Shown here piece by piece: positions 8,837-16,786 of a DNA stretch of 41,733 bases. Source of the DNA: Clostridiales bacterium (lineage in GTDB: Bacteria; Bacillota; Clostridia; Clostridiales; Clostridiaceae). The stretch spans positions 1 to 41,733 of the forward strand of contig JAAYQS010000031.1 of NCBI GenBank assembly GCA_012519155.1, given 5' to 3'. The notes under the pieces are model-generated. The model saw only the letters and a list, made by a program, of their open reading frames with translations. It was not told the origin of the DNA and made no database searches. Positions within the stretch are counted from its first letter, which is position 1. The number at the start of each line of letters is the position of its first letter. The translations under genes and the position numbers were made by a program.

Positions 8837-10213
8837 ATGAAATACAAGATGATTAAATTTATAGAATCTGCTACTATATTGTTGTTTGTAACAAGCAATT
8901 TTATAGGATGTATTAATAGTTTAAATAATTGGGAGTCAAAAGATTCTTATGAAGTAACCTTAGAAGAAAATAATAATGTGACTTATAAAGAACCTGAGGA
9001 TACTATGGTTACGTATAAAAGCTTTATAAATTCTAAAGGCTTTGAGAAAGAAAAAAGTACTAGTGAATGTGTAAGTGGTAATACTTATAGTAAAGAAGAT
9101 TTTATATCAGCTGTAAGTATAGAAGTAAACAAGGATGAAGATTTTGATGTTTCATATAGTGTTTATATTAATAATGATAAGTGGCAGAATGAAGAAAGTA
9201 GTGGAAATGCTTGTGGAATACAAGATATATCTGATAATTCCATTGGGGCAATAAAGATAGAGCTTAGAGATAAAAATTATAATGATAATAGAAATTATGA
9301 TAAGCTTAATATCTATTATAGTATTTTAGATCAAAATGATAATTGGTCAAAATATTATAAAAATGGCGAAGTAGCTGGAACTGATGATAATTTAACAAAA
9401 GTAAAGGCTATTAAAGTATATATTGGTGAAGATGGCAATAATAAAACTAACTATCTCATTGGAACTATGGAAAGTATAAATGATAATATAGAAGTTAAAA
9501 TAAATAAGTATAGAGGATATGAAACTCAGTATTACTTAGCTAAAATAAATATTAATAATCCATCAGTGCAATTGAAAACTGTAGATTCAGAAAATGGATT
9601 AAGTAAATTATCAGACCTTTTAAAAGACAAAAATGCTATTATTGGTATAAATGGTTCAAGCTTTTCAAAAGAAGGTGATTCTATAAATAAAGTAGTTAAG
9701 GATGCAAAGGAGGTTCCTTTAAACAAATCCATTCAATATACAATGGCAATAGACAAAGATGGAAAATTATTTTTACCTTATGAAAGAGAAAATAATGAAT
9801 ATACTTACAGCACAGAACAAGAAACAAAAACTAAGTATTCTTATACTGGAAGTGAATTAATAAATAAGTGGCAGGTTAAAGAAACATTTCATTTTGGGCC
9901 TCCTCTTATAGTAAATAGTAAAGAATATAAATATACTAATTATAAGGAAAGTGCACCTAGAACTATAATAGGCCAGATAGATAGTAATAATTATATTATT
10001 CTTGTAGCTGATGGTAGAAATTTTAATGATAATTTAAATGGTCTTAAATTGAAGGATGCAATAAAAATTTTAAGGGAAAATAATGCTGTGTTTGCATTTA
10101 ACCTAGATGGTGGTGGTTCAACTACTTTATATTACAAAGGCAATATAATAAATTATTTAAGCGATGGAGAAGAACGTAAAGTAACTGATGGAATATATTT
10201 TTCTAGTTACTAA
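8837..10213 (+). CDS. Secreted phosphodiester glycosidase (NAGPA-like) with ChW-like repeats
   Basis: 458 aa. The N terminus has a hydrophobic segment ending in NFIGC, a possible lipobox (Cys about residue 25), so it may be a lipoprotein. Residues about 60-200 contain three degenerate ChW-type repeats (hydrophobic strand, K/N-W or G-F, a G-N/A-x-x-G turn, then A-I-K-I/V), most clearly around DKWQNEESSGNACGIQD and NWSKYYKNGEVAGTDDN. Residues about 215-458 match the phosphodiester glycosidase family (PF09992): IIGINGSSFS, TMAIDKDGKL, and the C-terminal FNLDGGGSTTLYY block followed by VTDGIYF. The family cleaves alpha-N-acetylglucosaminyl phosphodiesters or related sugar-phosphate bonds; in bacteria it is often linked to wall polymers or exopolysaccharides. 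The diguanylate cyclase gene follows by 56 bp and may be co-transcribed. Confidence 0.8.
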   Translation: MKYKMIKFIESATILLFVTSNFIGCINSLNNWESKDSYEVTLEENNNVTYKEPEDTMVTYKSFINSKGFEKEKSTSECVSGNTYSKEDFISAVSIEVNKDEDFDVSYSVYINNDKWQNEESSGNACGIQDISDNSIGAIKIELRDKNYNDNRNYDKLNIYYSILDQNDNWSKYYKNGEVAGTDDNLTKVKAIKVYIGEDGNNKTNYLIGTMESINDNIEVKINKYRGYETQYYLAKININNPSVQLKTVDSENGLSKLSDLLKDKNAIIGINGSSFSKEGDSINKVVKDAKEVPLNKSIQYTMAIDKDGKLFLPYERENNEYTYSTEQETKTKYSYTGSELINKWQVKETFHFGPPLIVNSKEYKYTNYKESAPRTIIGQIDSNNYIILVADGRNFNDNLNGLKLKDAIKILRENNAVFAFNLDGGGSTTLYYKGNIINYLSDGEERKVTDGIYFSSY

Positions 10214-10269
10214 TGATGATCCTTTTTATATTTATAATTTTAGATACTTATGGAGGATGTGTATTTTAA

Positions 10270-11997
10270 ATGAATTCAAATGAAAAAGAGGATAGATACA
10301 GAGTTGTAAAATATAGGCTTGTCATGATATTACTTGTTATAAGTTTTATCTGTTTCTTATTTTTTGAAGCTAATAAGACAATAAAAATGAATGCTTATTC
10401 TAATTTTACAACTAACATAAAGCAAAATACTTTAAATGATTATATAAGTTATAGTATAAATGGAAGTACTTCACAAAATATACCTATGAGTGATGTACGT
10501 TTTATTCCATTAGAAAAAGATGATTTAATGACAATTACAATTAACATTGATAAAAGTTATGATGAAAATAATGTACTTCTTATTATGGCTGAATATTGTA
10601 TGATAGATGCATATGTTGATGATGAACTTATATATACATATGGTCATAATTTATACCAAATAGGTGATTGTCTTGCAGGAGGGTATTATAAGATTCCAAT
10701 AAAAAATGAATATGTAGGCAAAGAAATGAAAATTAAATTTATTGCTACTGAACCTAATAAAATTGCAGGTTTAGAAGATATATCTATGGAATCAAATGAT
10801 AATATTATAAATTCTTTTGTAACTAAAAATTTATTAATAATATGTGTTGCATTGCCATTATTTGTTTTTGGAGTTGTATTATTTATTTTATCATTATTAA
10901 AAATTATAATTAATTCTGAAGTAAGACAATTATGTTGGATAGCTCCTGTATATATATTTGTTTCTATATGGCTTCTTGCACATTATAAAATATTTCAAAT
11001 ATGGTCAAATGACTTGAGGCTTATTAATAGTATTGAATATTTTTCATTTTATGTAGGTTCTATTCCATTTTTGATTTTCTTTAGAGAATTCATAACTGGT
11101 AAAGTATATAAGAAAATAAGTAGTATTTTAATAGGAGTATTAGTTATATTTGATATTGTTGCAGTGTTTATGCATTTTGCTGATATAGCTCATTATGCTG
11201 CTTTATTACCAATTTTTCATATTATAGTTGCCATAAATATAATATATTTGGTAGTCTATTCAATTATAAAAAGAGATAAAATAAAAAAAGATATAGATAT
11301 ATCATTCTTGTTTAGCATGTTTTTTGTAGTATTTATTATAACTTTAGAAGTAATTAGATATTATTTTTATGGAATTTTTAAGTGGCCTATATTATCATAT
11401 AGTTTAATACCTGCCGCAATAATATTCTTTGTTTTATCTATGGTATATAAATATATAATTGGAATGTTAAGAAAAATATACAAGAAAGGTGAACAAGAAA
11501 ATCTGCTTGATTTAGCATTTACTGATCAGCTTACTCAAGTACCAAATAGAACAAAATGTGAAGAATATATGAGAACTCTTAGTGGTAAAATTAATGAAAG
11601 CTATACAGTAATTAATTTAGATTTAAATAATTTAAAATATGTTAATGATACATTTGGACATCATATAGGTGATGAAATGATTTATGCTGGAGCTCAAATA
11701 ATAAAGGATACATTTTCTATTTATGGACAGGTAGGAAGAATGGGAGGAGATGAATTTATAGCTATTATTACAATAACTGATAAGGGAGAAATTGAAAAAT
11801 TATTAGAGGATCTTAACAATAAGATAAATGGTTATAATCGTGAAAATAGTAAAGAATTCACACTGTCAATTGCTTATGGATATGCAATAAAGGTTAAAAA
11901 TTCAACAGAATCAATATGGAAGATTTATGAAGAAGCAGATAAGGTTATGTATGAATGTAAGAAGAAACAAAAGGAAAAATTAAATATTAAAAGATAA
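10270..11997 (+). CDS. Membrane diguanylate cyclase: 7TM sensor plus GGDEF domain
   Basis: 575 aa, start supported by GGAGG. One membrane helix at about 15-32, an extracytoplasmic domain at about 35-175 with AEYCMIDAYVDDELIYTYG typical of 7TMR-DISM sensor domains, then about seven helices (180-400), then a GGDEF domain (about 410-575) with an intact GRMGGDEF at 489-496 and the upstream LDLNNLKYVNDTFGH substrate-binding helix. It should make c-di-GMP from two GTP. The inhibitory I-site (RxxD five residues before GGDEF) is absent: SIYG stands there, so product inhibition by that site is not expected. No EAL domain. c-di-GMP controls type IV pili in other clostridia, so a link to the pilin-like genes upstream is plausible but inferred. 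Confidence 0.9.
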   Translation: MNSNEKEDRYRVVKYRLVMILLVISFICFLFFEANKTIKMNAYSNFTTNIKQNTLNDYISYSINGSTSQNIPMSDVRFIPLEKDDLMTITINIDKSYDENNVLLIMAEYCMIDAYVDDELIYTYGHNLYQIGDCLAGGYYKIPIKNEYVGKEMKIKFIATEPNKIAGLEDISMESNDNIINSFVTKNLLIICVALPLFVFGVVLFILSLLKIIINSEVRQLCWIAPVYIFVSIWLLAHYKIFQIWSNDLRLINSIEYFSFYVGSIPFLIFFREFITGKVYKKISSILIGVLVIFDIVAVFMHFADIAHYAALLPIFHIIVAINIIYLVVYSIIKRDKIKKDIDISFLFSMFFVVFIITLEVIRYYFYGIFKWPILSYSLIPAAIIFFVLSMVYKYIIGMLRKIYKKGEQENLLDLAFTDQLTQVPNRTKCEEYMRTLSGKINESYTVINLDLNNLKYVNDTFGHHIGDEMIYAGAQIIKDTFSIYGQVGRMGGDEFIAIITITDKGEIEKLLEDLNNKINGYNRENSKEFTLSIAYGYAIKVKNSTESIWKIYEEADKVMYECKKKQKEKLNIKR

Positions 11998-12009
11998 TTT
12001 TAAGCAATA

Positions 12010-12056
12010 AAAAGAGTTGTAAAAAATCAAAAATTATTTTTACAACTCTTTTTTTA
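12010..12056. terminator. Bidirectional terminator between the cyclase gene and the small RNAs
   Basis: AAAAAGAGTTGTAAAAA and TTTTTACAACTCTTTTT form a long AT-rich hairpin with T-runs on both strands. On the plus strand it ends the diguanylate cyclase transcript; on the minus strand it would stop any read-through from the small RNA units to its right. Confidence 0.8.
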
Positions 12057-12066
12057 GAGGTAATTA

Positions 12067-12173
12067 TAAAAAAAGAGACTTTAAAACATATTGGGGGATG
12101 TTTAAAGTCTTAATAGAAGTAATTTAGGGGGATAAATACTTCTTATTGTAAGGGGTAAATTAAAAATCTTATC
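12067..12173 (-). ncRNA. Candidate small RNA B with C-rich hairpin loops
   Basis: Read on the minus strand, a ~107-nt transcript would start near 12173 with GATAAGATTTTTA, continue through a single-stranded UUUACCCCUU stretch, then form a hairpin (AGAAGUA / UACUUCU plus UUUA / UAAA) whose loop at 12127-12132 is exactly UCCCCC, and finish with an intrinsic terminator (AGACUUUAAACAU / AUGUUUUAAAGUCU, loop CCCCCAAU) followed by C-U7 at 12075-12068. The T-run exists only in this direction, which fixes the strand. The first 13 nt are identical to those of small RNA A. No ORF is present. C-rich loops are known in Firmicute regulatory RNAs that pair with Shine-Dalgarno sequences; the targets here are inferred. 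Confidence 0.7.
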
Positions 12174-12178
12174 TACAG

Positions 12179-12206
12179 TTATTATTATATAAATATATTG
12201 TGTCAA
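12179..12206 (-). promoter_or_regulatory. Promoter of small RNA B
   Basis: TTGACA (plus coordinates 12201-12206) and TAATAA (12179-12184) with a 16-bp spacer, placing the start at the GATAAG shared with RNA A. The -35 is part of an inverted repeat TGTCA-n6-TGACA at 12201-12216 that could bind a regulator. Confidence 0.5.
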
Positions 12207-12228
12207 AATAATGACAAAATAAAAATAA

Positions 12229-12322
12229 TAAAAAAAGACTTCAGTGCATATAGGGGAAAAGCACTGAAGTTATCCATTTTAGAAGGGTAAAATGGTATCT
12301 TTATTGGAGTAAAAATCTTATC
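12229..12322 (-). ncRNA. Candidate small RNA A with C-rich hairpin loops
   Basis: Minus-strand transcript of ~93 nt starting near 12322 with GATAAGATTTTTACUCC. Hairpin 1: CCAUUUUA / UAAAAUGG with loop CCCUUC (stem 12274-12295). Hairpin 2: ACUUCAGUGC / GCACUGAAGU, a perfect 10-bp stem (12238-12270) with loop UUUUCCCCUAUAU, followed by C-U7 (12237-12230), a strong intrinsic terminator. The plus strand lacks a T-run after these stems, so the transcript runs minus. It shares the 13-nt 5' block (plus strand TAAAAATCTTATC at 12310-12322 and 12161-12173) and the overall design with RNA B, so the two look like a tandem duplication. Confidence 0.75.
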
Positions 12323-12327
12323 CTTAC

Positions 12328-12356
12328 AATATAAGTATAAAGACAAAATGTGTCAA
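12328..12356 (-). promoter_or_regulatory. Promoter of small RNA A
   Basis: A consensus TTGACA (12351-12356) and TATATT (12328-12333) with the ideal 17-bp spacer. A second TTGACA lies 11 bp further upstream (12362-12367) as part of a direct repeat TGTGTCAAAA, about one helical turn apart, so a regulator may bind here. Confidence 0.7.
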
Positions 12357-12419
12357 AAATGTGTCAAAAGTATATTGTTGTAATTATTAATCTTTTATTT
12401 TAAATAATATTATATACTG

Positions 12420-12448
12420 TTGACTAATAGTTAATAAAAAGTTAAAAT
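12420..12448 (+). promoter_or_regulatory. Candidate promoter of the first amylase gene
   Basis: TTGACT and TAAAAT with a 17-bp spacer, 70 bp upstream of the amylase start. It is divergent from the small RNA A promoter, leaving about 50 bp between the two -35 regions for shared regulation. Confidence 0.5.
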
Positions 12449-12503
12449 TTATAATATAAGTAAACTATATACTTAATGTCGTTGCTTAAATTATAAAATT
12501 TAT

Positions 12504-12511
12504 AAGGGGGA
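12504..12511 (+). promoter_or_regulatory. G-run Shine-Dalgarno site AAGGGGGA (first amylase)
   Basis: It ends six bases before a TTG start and therefore decides that start. AGGGGGA-AUAAA here can pair with UUUAUCCCCCU of small RNA B if one A is bulged. Confidence 0.7.
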
Positions 12512-12517
12512 ATAAAA

Positions 12518-14704
12518 TTGAATAAAAAGAGTAAGATATATTTATCATTATTGTTAAGTTTTTTAATGATTGTATCTATTTTTGTTTGCGTAAGTGCATC
12601 TAAAACTTCTGACAATTCAAAAATAACAATACATTTTTATTCAAAAGATTGGTCTAATCCTAATATTTATTATTGGAATTCATTACCTAGTAATAAAGAG
12701 GTAGATTGGCCTGGAAAAGAAATGGAATCTGAGGGGGACAGCTGGTATAAGTACGAATTTAGCGATGTAACTAAGATTAATTTCTTATTTAACGAAAATG
12801 GAGAACAAACAGAAGATTTAACAAGAACATCTGGAGAATGGTGGTATAAAGATGGTAAATTTACTGATACTAACCCAGATGAAGATGATAATAAGCATGA
12901 TGATGACAAAAAAGATGATGACAAAAAAGATGATGACAAAAAAGATGATGACAAACAAGATGATGGAACTTATAAAAAGAGTGAAGATTTCAGAGATGAA
13001 AGTATTTATTTTGTAATTACAACAAGATTTTATGATGGATACAAAGAAAATAATGTTCACTGTTCAGATGAAAATAGTCAAACATCAGAAGATGATCCTG
13101 CATGGAGAGGAGATTTCCAAGGTCTTATAGATAAGCTTGATTATATTAAAGCATTAGGTTTTTCTGCTATTTGGATTACTCCAGTAGTTGAAAATAAAAG
13201 TGGACTTGATTATCATGGATATCACGCATATAATTTTAGCAAAGTAGATTCAAGATACGAATCTCCAGGAGCAACTTATCAAGATTTAATTGATGCATGT
13301 CATAAAAAGGGAATAAGACTTATTCAAGACGTTGTATATAATCATACATCTAACTGGGGAGAAGAAAATATTAAGCAGTTAACTGAACCTGTTTATCAAG
13401 ATAGAAATAAGATAGTAATGAATGGAAATGGTGATCCAGATAATCTTTATCATCATAATGGATTCTGTGGTAGTGGAGATTATGATAATTATGGATGCCA
13501 AATCAAAACAATAGCAGATGATTGTTTTGATTTAAATACAGAAAATCCTACAGTTTACAATTACTTAAATGAATGTTACACAAAATATATTAATATGGGT
13601 GTAGATGCATTCCGTATTGATACAGTAAAGCATATATCAAGATTAACATTTAACAAAGAATTCATTCCTGCAATTCAAAAGGCAGGTGGAGATAAGTTCT
13701 TTATGTTTGGTGAAATATGTACTAAGGGACATGATGTATGGTACCGTGATGCTCCACCAATTTCTACATGTTTCTATACTTGGGAAGATAATGATGATTG
13801 GTTAAGCAGATGGAGTGACAAAAATGAAGCTGCTAACCAAAGTTTAGTTGCAAAACATTATGATGAGCATTTAGATAAGTCAAAACAACCTACAAGTAAT
13901 AATGCATTTTTAGACGGAAATGACTATCATGAACCAGATTATTCACAAAGTTCAGGAATGAATGCTATTGACTTCCAAATGCACTGGAGCTTCCAAGATG
14001 CTGGTCAAGCATTTAGTATTGCAAAACAAGAAGATCAATATTTTAATGATTCAACTAAAAATGTTGTATATGTAGATTCTCATGACTATGGACCAGATTT
14101 TTGCTATGACAAGAGGTATACAGGTGGTACTGATACTTGGGCAGAAAATCTTGATTTAATGTTTACATTTAGAGGAATTCCATGTATATATTATGGTAGT
14201 GAAATTGAATTCCAAAAAGGCCAGCCAATAGATAAAGGTAATTGTGCACCATTAGCTGAAACTGGACGTGCATATTATGGAGATCACTTAGAAGGGGAAG
14301 TTACTGCCACTGATTTTGGTAAATACACTGCAAGTGGTGCTGTAGCAGATACATTAAATTCTACTCTTTCTAGACACATTCAAAAACTTAATTTGATTCG
14401 TAGAGCTATACCAGCCCTTAGAAGAGGACAATATTCTACAGAAGGCATAAATGGTAATATGGCATATAAGAGACGTTACACAAATGGAAATACAGATAGC
14501 TTTGTATGTGTAACAATATCAGGTGGTGCAACATTTACTGGTATTCCAAATGGAGATTATGTAGATGCTGTTACTGGAGACAAGATTACTGTATCTGATA
14601 ATACTCTTGATGTTAAATGTGAAGGAAAAGCAAATATGAGAGTATATGTTCTTAATGGACCTGGTCAAATAGGTGGAGATGTAGAAGATGATTATCTTAA
14701 ATAA
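12518..14704 (+). CDS. Secreted GH13 alpha-amylase with N-terminal CBM26-like starch-binding module
   Basis: 728 aa from a TTG start. Signal peptide 1-28. Residues 35-115 form a starch-binding module of CBM26 type (FYSKDWSNPNIYYW, then WPGKEM and EWWYKDGKF). A linker at 120-150 is a tandem KKDDD repeat. The GH13 barrel follows: region I DVVYNH (271-276), region II FRIDTVKH with nucleophile D368, region III FMFGEI with acid/base E399, region IV VDSHD with D523. All three catalytic acids are present. It hydrolyses alpha-1,4 bonds of starch outside the cell. The C terminus has no membrane helix or sorting motif, so this one is probably released or held only by starch binding. A terminator follows, so it is monocistronic. 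Confidence 0.93.
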   Translation: MNKKSKIYLSLLLSFLMIVSIFVCVSASKTSDNSKITIHFYSKDWSNPNIYYWNSLPSNKEVDWPGKEMESEGDSWYKYEFSDVTKINFLFNENGEQTEDLTRTSGEWWYKDGKFTDTNPDEDDNKHDDDKKDDDKKDDDKKDDDKQDDGTYKKSEDFRDESIYFVITTRFYDGYKENNVHCSDENSQTSEDDPAWRGDFQGLIDKLDYIKALGFSAIWITPVVENKSGLDYHGYHAYNFSKVDSRYESPGATYQDLIDACHKKGIRLIQDVVYNHTSNWGEENIKQLTEPVYQDRNKIVMNGNGDPDNLYHHNGFCGSGDYDNYGCQIKTIADDCFDLNTENPTVYNYLNECYTKYINMGVDAFRIDTVKHISRLTFNKEFIPAIQKAGGDKFFMFGEICTKGHDVWYRDAPPISTCFYTWEDNDDWLSRWSDKNEAANQSLVAKHYDEHLDKSKQPTSNNAFLDGNDYHEPDYSQSSGMNAIDFQMHWSFQDAGQAFSIAKQEDQYFNDSTKNVVYVDSHDYGPDFCYDKRYTGGTDTWAENLDLMFTFRGIPCIYYGSEIEFQKGQPIDKGNCAPLAETGRAYYGDHLEGEVTATDFGKYTASGAVADTLNSTLSRHIQKLNLIRRAIPALRRGQYSTEGINGNMAYKRRYTNGNTDSFVCVTISGGATFTGIPNGDYVDAVTGDKITVSDNTLDVKCEGKANMRVYVLNGPGQIGGDVEDDYLK
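12897..12958 (+). repeat. 15-bp tandem coding repeat in the amylase linker
   Basis: GATGATGACAAAAAA is repeated about four times in frame (DDDKK units), the last copy slightly diverged. It forms an acidic/basic flexible linker between the starch-binding module and the catalytic domain and may vary in copy number. Confidence 0.85.
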
Positions 14705-14716
14705 TTAATAAAAATG

Positions 14717-14746
14717 ACTCTAAGGCTTATGCCTTAGAGTTTTTTT
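14717..14746. terminator. Terminator between convergent amylase and flavin reductase genes
   Basis: ACTCTAAGGC / GCCTTAGAGT with a 4-nt loop and T7 on the plus strand. It overlaps the last codons of the minus-strand gene and may also work in that direction, where the tail is a weaker TCATTTTTATT. Confidence 0.8.
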
Positions 14747-15319
14747 GTTGTGTTTTTTCTTTTTTACAGAATAACCAAAATAACCAAGTGGTTTTGAATT
14801 AAGTCCATAATATTCACCATGGGAATAGGCGATTAAATTAGCTTTGTTAAAACATATTTTGTTGTTAGAATCTATTAGATTTTCATCTACTTTTATATTT
14901 ACAACTTGGAGTAAAAATAAATCATGAGTACCAAGAGGTGTAATAGATTTTAATGTACATTCTAAAGCAATAGGGCTAAGATCTAATGAAGGCGTTTCTA
15001 TGTTTATTCCTTTATTAAGTTTAAGGCCAAAGTGCTTTATTTTATCTTCTTTTCTTCCTGATTTTACACCACAATAATCAACTATTTTTACCATTTCTCT
15101 AGTTGGTAGGTTTATTACACATTCTTTTGAATCTCTTATATTTTCATAGGATAATCTTTCTTTTCTTATACCAACAGCAAGAATAGGAGGCTTTGTACAC
15201 ACAGTACTTACCCATGCAGCAGTAAATATGTTAATCTTGTTATTTTTATCTTTGGAAGTTATTAAGACTACTGGAGTTGGATTAAGCATAACACTGCCTT
15301 TAAAATTAAGTTTATTCAT
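14720..15319 (-). CDS. Flavin reductase family protein (FMN-binding split barrel)
   Basis: 199 aa. I start it at the ATG at 15319 because AGGAG lies just upstream of it; an in-frame ATG 18 bp earlier would place that site inside the coding region. Residues 9-40 (NPTPVVLITSKDKNNKINIF, then TAAWVSTVC) and VGIRKERLSYENI are typical of the flavin reductase-like domain that binds FMN or FAD; IALECTLKSI and DLFLLQVV complete the split barrel. Family members reduce flavin with NAD(P)H or carry flavin for other redox reactions; the substrate is not clear. The last nine residues are basic and encoded within the terminator hairpin. Convergent with the amylase gene. Confidence 0.85.
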   Translation of the reverse strand: MNKLNFKGSVMLNPTPVVLITSKDKNNKINIFTAAWVSTVCTKPPILAVGIRKERLSYENIRDSKECVINLPTREMVKIVDYCGVKSGRKEDKIKHFGLKLNKGINIETPSLDLSPIALECTLKSITPLGTHDLFLLQVVNIKVDENLIDSNNKICFNKANLIAYSHGEYYGLNSKPLGYFGYSVKKKKHNKKTLRHKP

Positions 15320-15335
15320 AAATATTTCTCCTATC

Positions 15336-15375
15336 ATAAAAATTAAGATTTGTTAAATTAATTAACAAATCTTAA
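15336..15375 (-). terminator. Terminator of the carboxypeptidase gene
   Basis: TTAAGATTTGTTAA / TTAACAAATCTTAA, a perfect 14-bp stem, followed on the minus strand by TTTTTAT. Confidence 0.7.
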
Positions 15376-15405
15376 TCTTATTATTAAAATTTTTAATGTT
15401 AAAAT

Positions 15406-16704
15406 TTAATAACGGCGTCTTCTACCATATGAACTTCTTGATTTTTTGGCTGTAGCTTTTCTTATTAAATTGATAATTACAACAATTAATATAATAACAA
15501 CAAGTACAGCAGCAACTATTGATATATATATTAATAAATTAGCTTTTATTAATGTTCCTTTTGTAAGTTCAATAGTACCATCAACCTTTTCTGAATATTG
15601 TTTAACAGAAACCGTAACAGGAACAGTTTTATTTGAAGCTGCCTTCCAAGCATTAGTATTATCTATATCAAAATTTATTGATGCTTCATTATCGTTTATG
15701 TTATTTTTGTATAATTCAACATCATCAGCTAATGTTACAGGAACTGTAATACTTTTTTCAGGACCAAATCCTCCAAAGATCTTATAATTAAGAGTTACAT
15801 CTCCAACTTCACTGCCTTTTTCTTTAAAAGTTTCTTTTTTTGCATCATAGCTATAATCCATCATACTTTTTAAATCTTCAAAACGTTTATCATTATTATT
15901 TCTGTCGCATTTTAAAACTACACCTATTAATTTTCTGCCGTCCCTTTCATATACGCCAGCAAAACAAGTTCCAGCAGAATCAGTTACTCCTGTTTTACCA
16001 CCTATATTGCCATTTTTGTTTAATTCAGTATTTCTGTTTTGTAATGTAACAATTGTGTTTTGAGGTAAAGTAACAGTAGCATTTGACATTGACATAACTT
16101 CTCTTATCCAGTCATTTTCATAAGCTGCTTTTGTAATAATTGAAAGTTCATAAGCAGTAGAGTAGTTAACATCAGAACCATTTACAGGAAGACCATTAGG
16201 ATTTTCAAAATGAGTATCCTTTAAACCTAATTCAGTAGCTTTATTATTCATAAGAGTAACAAATTCTTGAGAAGTAGAAGATACATTATCAGCAATTACA
16301 TAGGCTGTATCATTACCTGAAAATAGCAAAAGTCCTTTCATTATTGTATCAGCAGAAATTGTATCTCCTACATTTAATGATTTTCTATAGGGTTTCATAT
16401 AGTCATTATCTAAAGTGTATGGAGGTTGATTTTTTGCATCTTGAGAATATGTAAGGTTGTCAGTTTTTTGTTTGTTTTGTGCAAATAAAAGTGCAGTCAT
16501 AAGTTTTGTTGTACTTGCTAAGAATTTTTTGTCATTAGCATTTTTTTCGTAGATTATCTCACCTGTATCATAATCTACCACAATAGCAGCTTCAGACTTT
16601 ATAGAAGGTTCAGAATCAGCTGCATAAGTCTTGCTTGAAAAAGGTGCAAGAACTGAAAAAGTAAGCACTAGGGCTAATGATTTTAATAATTTTCTTTTGG
16701 TCAC
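15406..16704 (-). CDS. D-alanyl-D-alanine carboxypeptidase (S11, DacA-type penicillin-binding protein)
   Basis: 432 aa from a GTG start at 16704, chosen because GGGGAG lies six bases upstream and the next codons give a proper signal peptide (KRKLLKSLALVLTFSVLA, cleavage near YAA). Active-site motifs: S64-T-T-K67 (catalytic serine and lysine), S129-G-N, and K237-T-G. A C-terminal beta domain is followed by a membrane helix at about 390-412 and a very basic tail ending RRRRY. It trims the terminal D-Ala from peptidoglycan stem peptides outside the membrane. It lies next to gatD-murT, which amidate the same stem peptide, so the block is a wall-maturation group. An in-frame ATG 21 bp upstream would bury the Shine-Dalgarno site. 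Confidence 0.93.
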   Translation of the reverse strand: MTKRKLLKSLALVLTFSVLAPFSSKTYAADSEPSIKSEAAIVVDYDTGEIIYEKNANDKKFLASTTKLMTALLFAQNKQKTDNLTYSQDAKNQPPYTLDNDYMKPYRKSLNVGDTISADTIMKGLLLFSGNDTAYVIADNVSSTSQEFVTLMNNKATELGLKDTHFENPNGLPVNGSDVNYSTAYELSIITKAAYENDWIREVMSMSNATVTLPQNTIVTLQNRNTELNKNGNIGGKTGVTDSAGTCFAGVYERDGRKLIGVVLKCDRNNNDKRFEDLKSMMDYSYDAKKETFKEKGSEVGDVTLNYKIFGGFGPEKSITVPVTLADDVELYKNNINDNEASINFDIDNTNAWKAASNKTVPVTVSVKQYSEKVDGTIELTKGTLIKANLLIYISIVAAVLVVIILIVVIINLIRKATAKKSRSSYGRRRRY

Positions 16705-16710
16705 AATAAT

Positions 16711-16716
16711 CTCCCC
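16711..16716 (-). promoter_or_regulatory. G-run Shine-Dalgarno site GGGGAG (carboxypeptidase)
   Basis: It lies six bases before the GTG at 16704 and decides the start. It is one of the G-run sites in this window, alongside those of the amylase genes. Confidence 0.65.
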
Positions 16717-16773
16717 AACTTTCATAAAAATATTATATATAAAATAAATTATTTATTATTTAGAAACATTTTT

Positions 16774-16782
16774 AGTATAGCA
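16774..16782 (-). promoter_or_regulatory. Extended -10 promoter for the carboxypeptidase
   Basis: TGCTATACT on the minus strand, identical to the -10 element of the murT promoter. It sits right after the gatD stop codon. No good -35 is visible. Confidence 0.45.
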
Positions 16783-16786
16783 TTAC

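Noticed and set aside
12067..12300. Plus-strand reading of the same hairpins as an amylase leader with GGA/GGGG loops, possible CsrA-type binding sites
   Set aside because: The T-runs and good promoters are on the minus strand, and a separate amylase promoter lies downstream at 12420. It stays possible only if transcription from further upstream is shown.
12360..12380. Second TTGACA as an independent promoter for small RNA A
   Set aside because: Its distance to any -10-like hexamer is 11 or 22 bp, not 16-18; the proximal TTGACA has the perfect 17-bp spacing.
15320..15337. Upstream ATG for the flavin reductase
   Set aside because: The AGGAG site lies within the extra codons, so the second ATG is the likely start.
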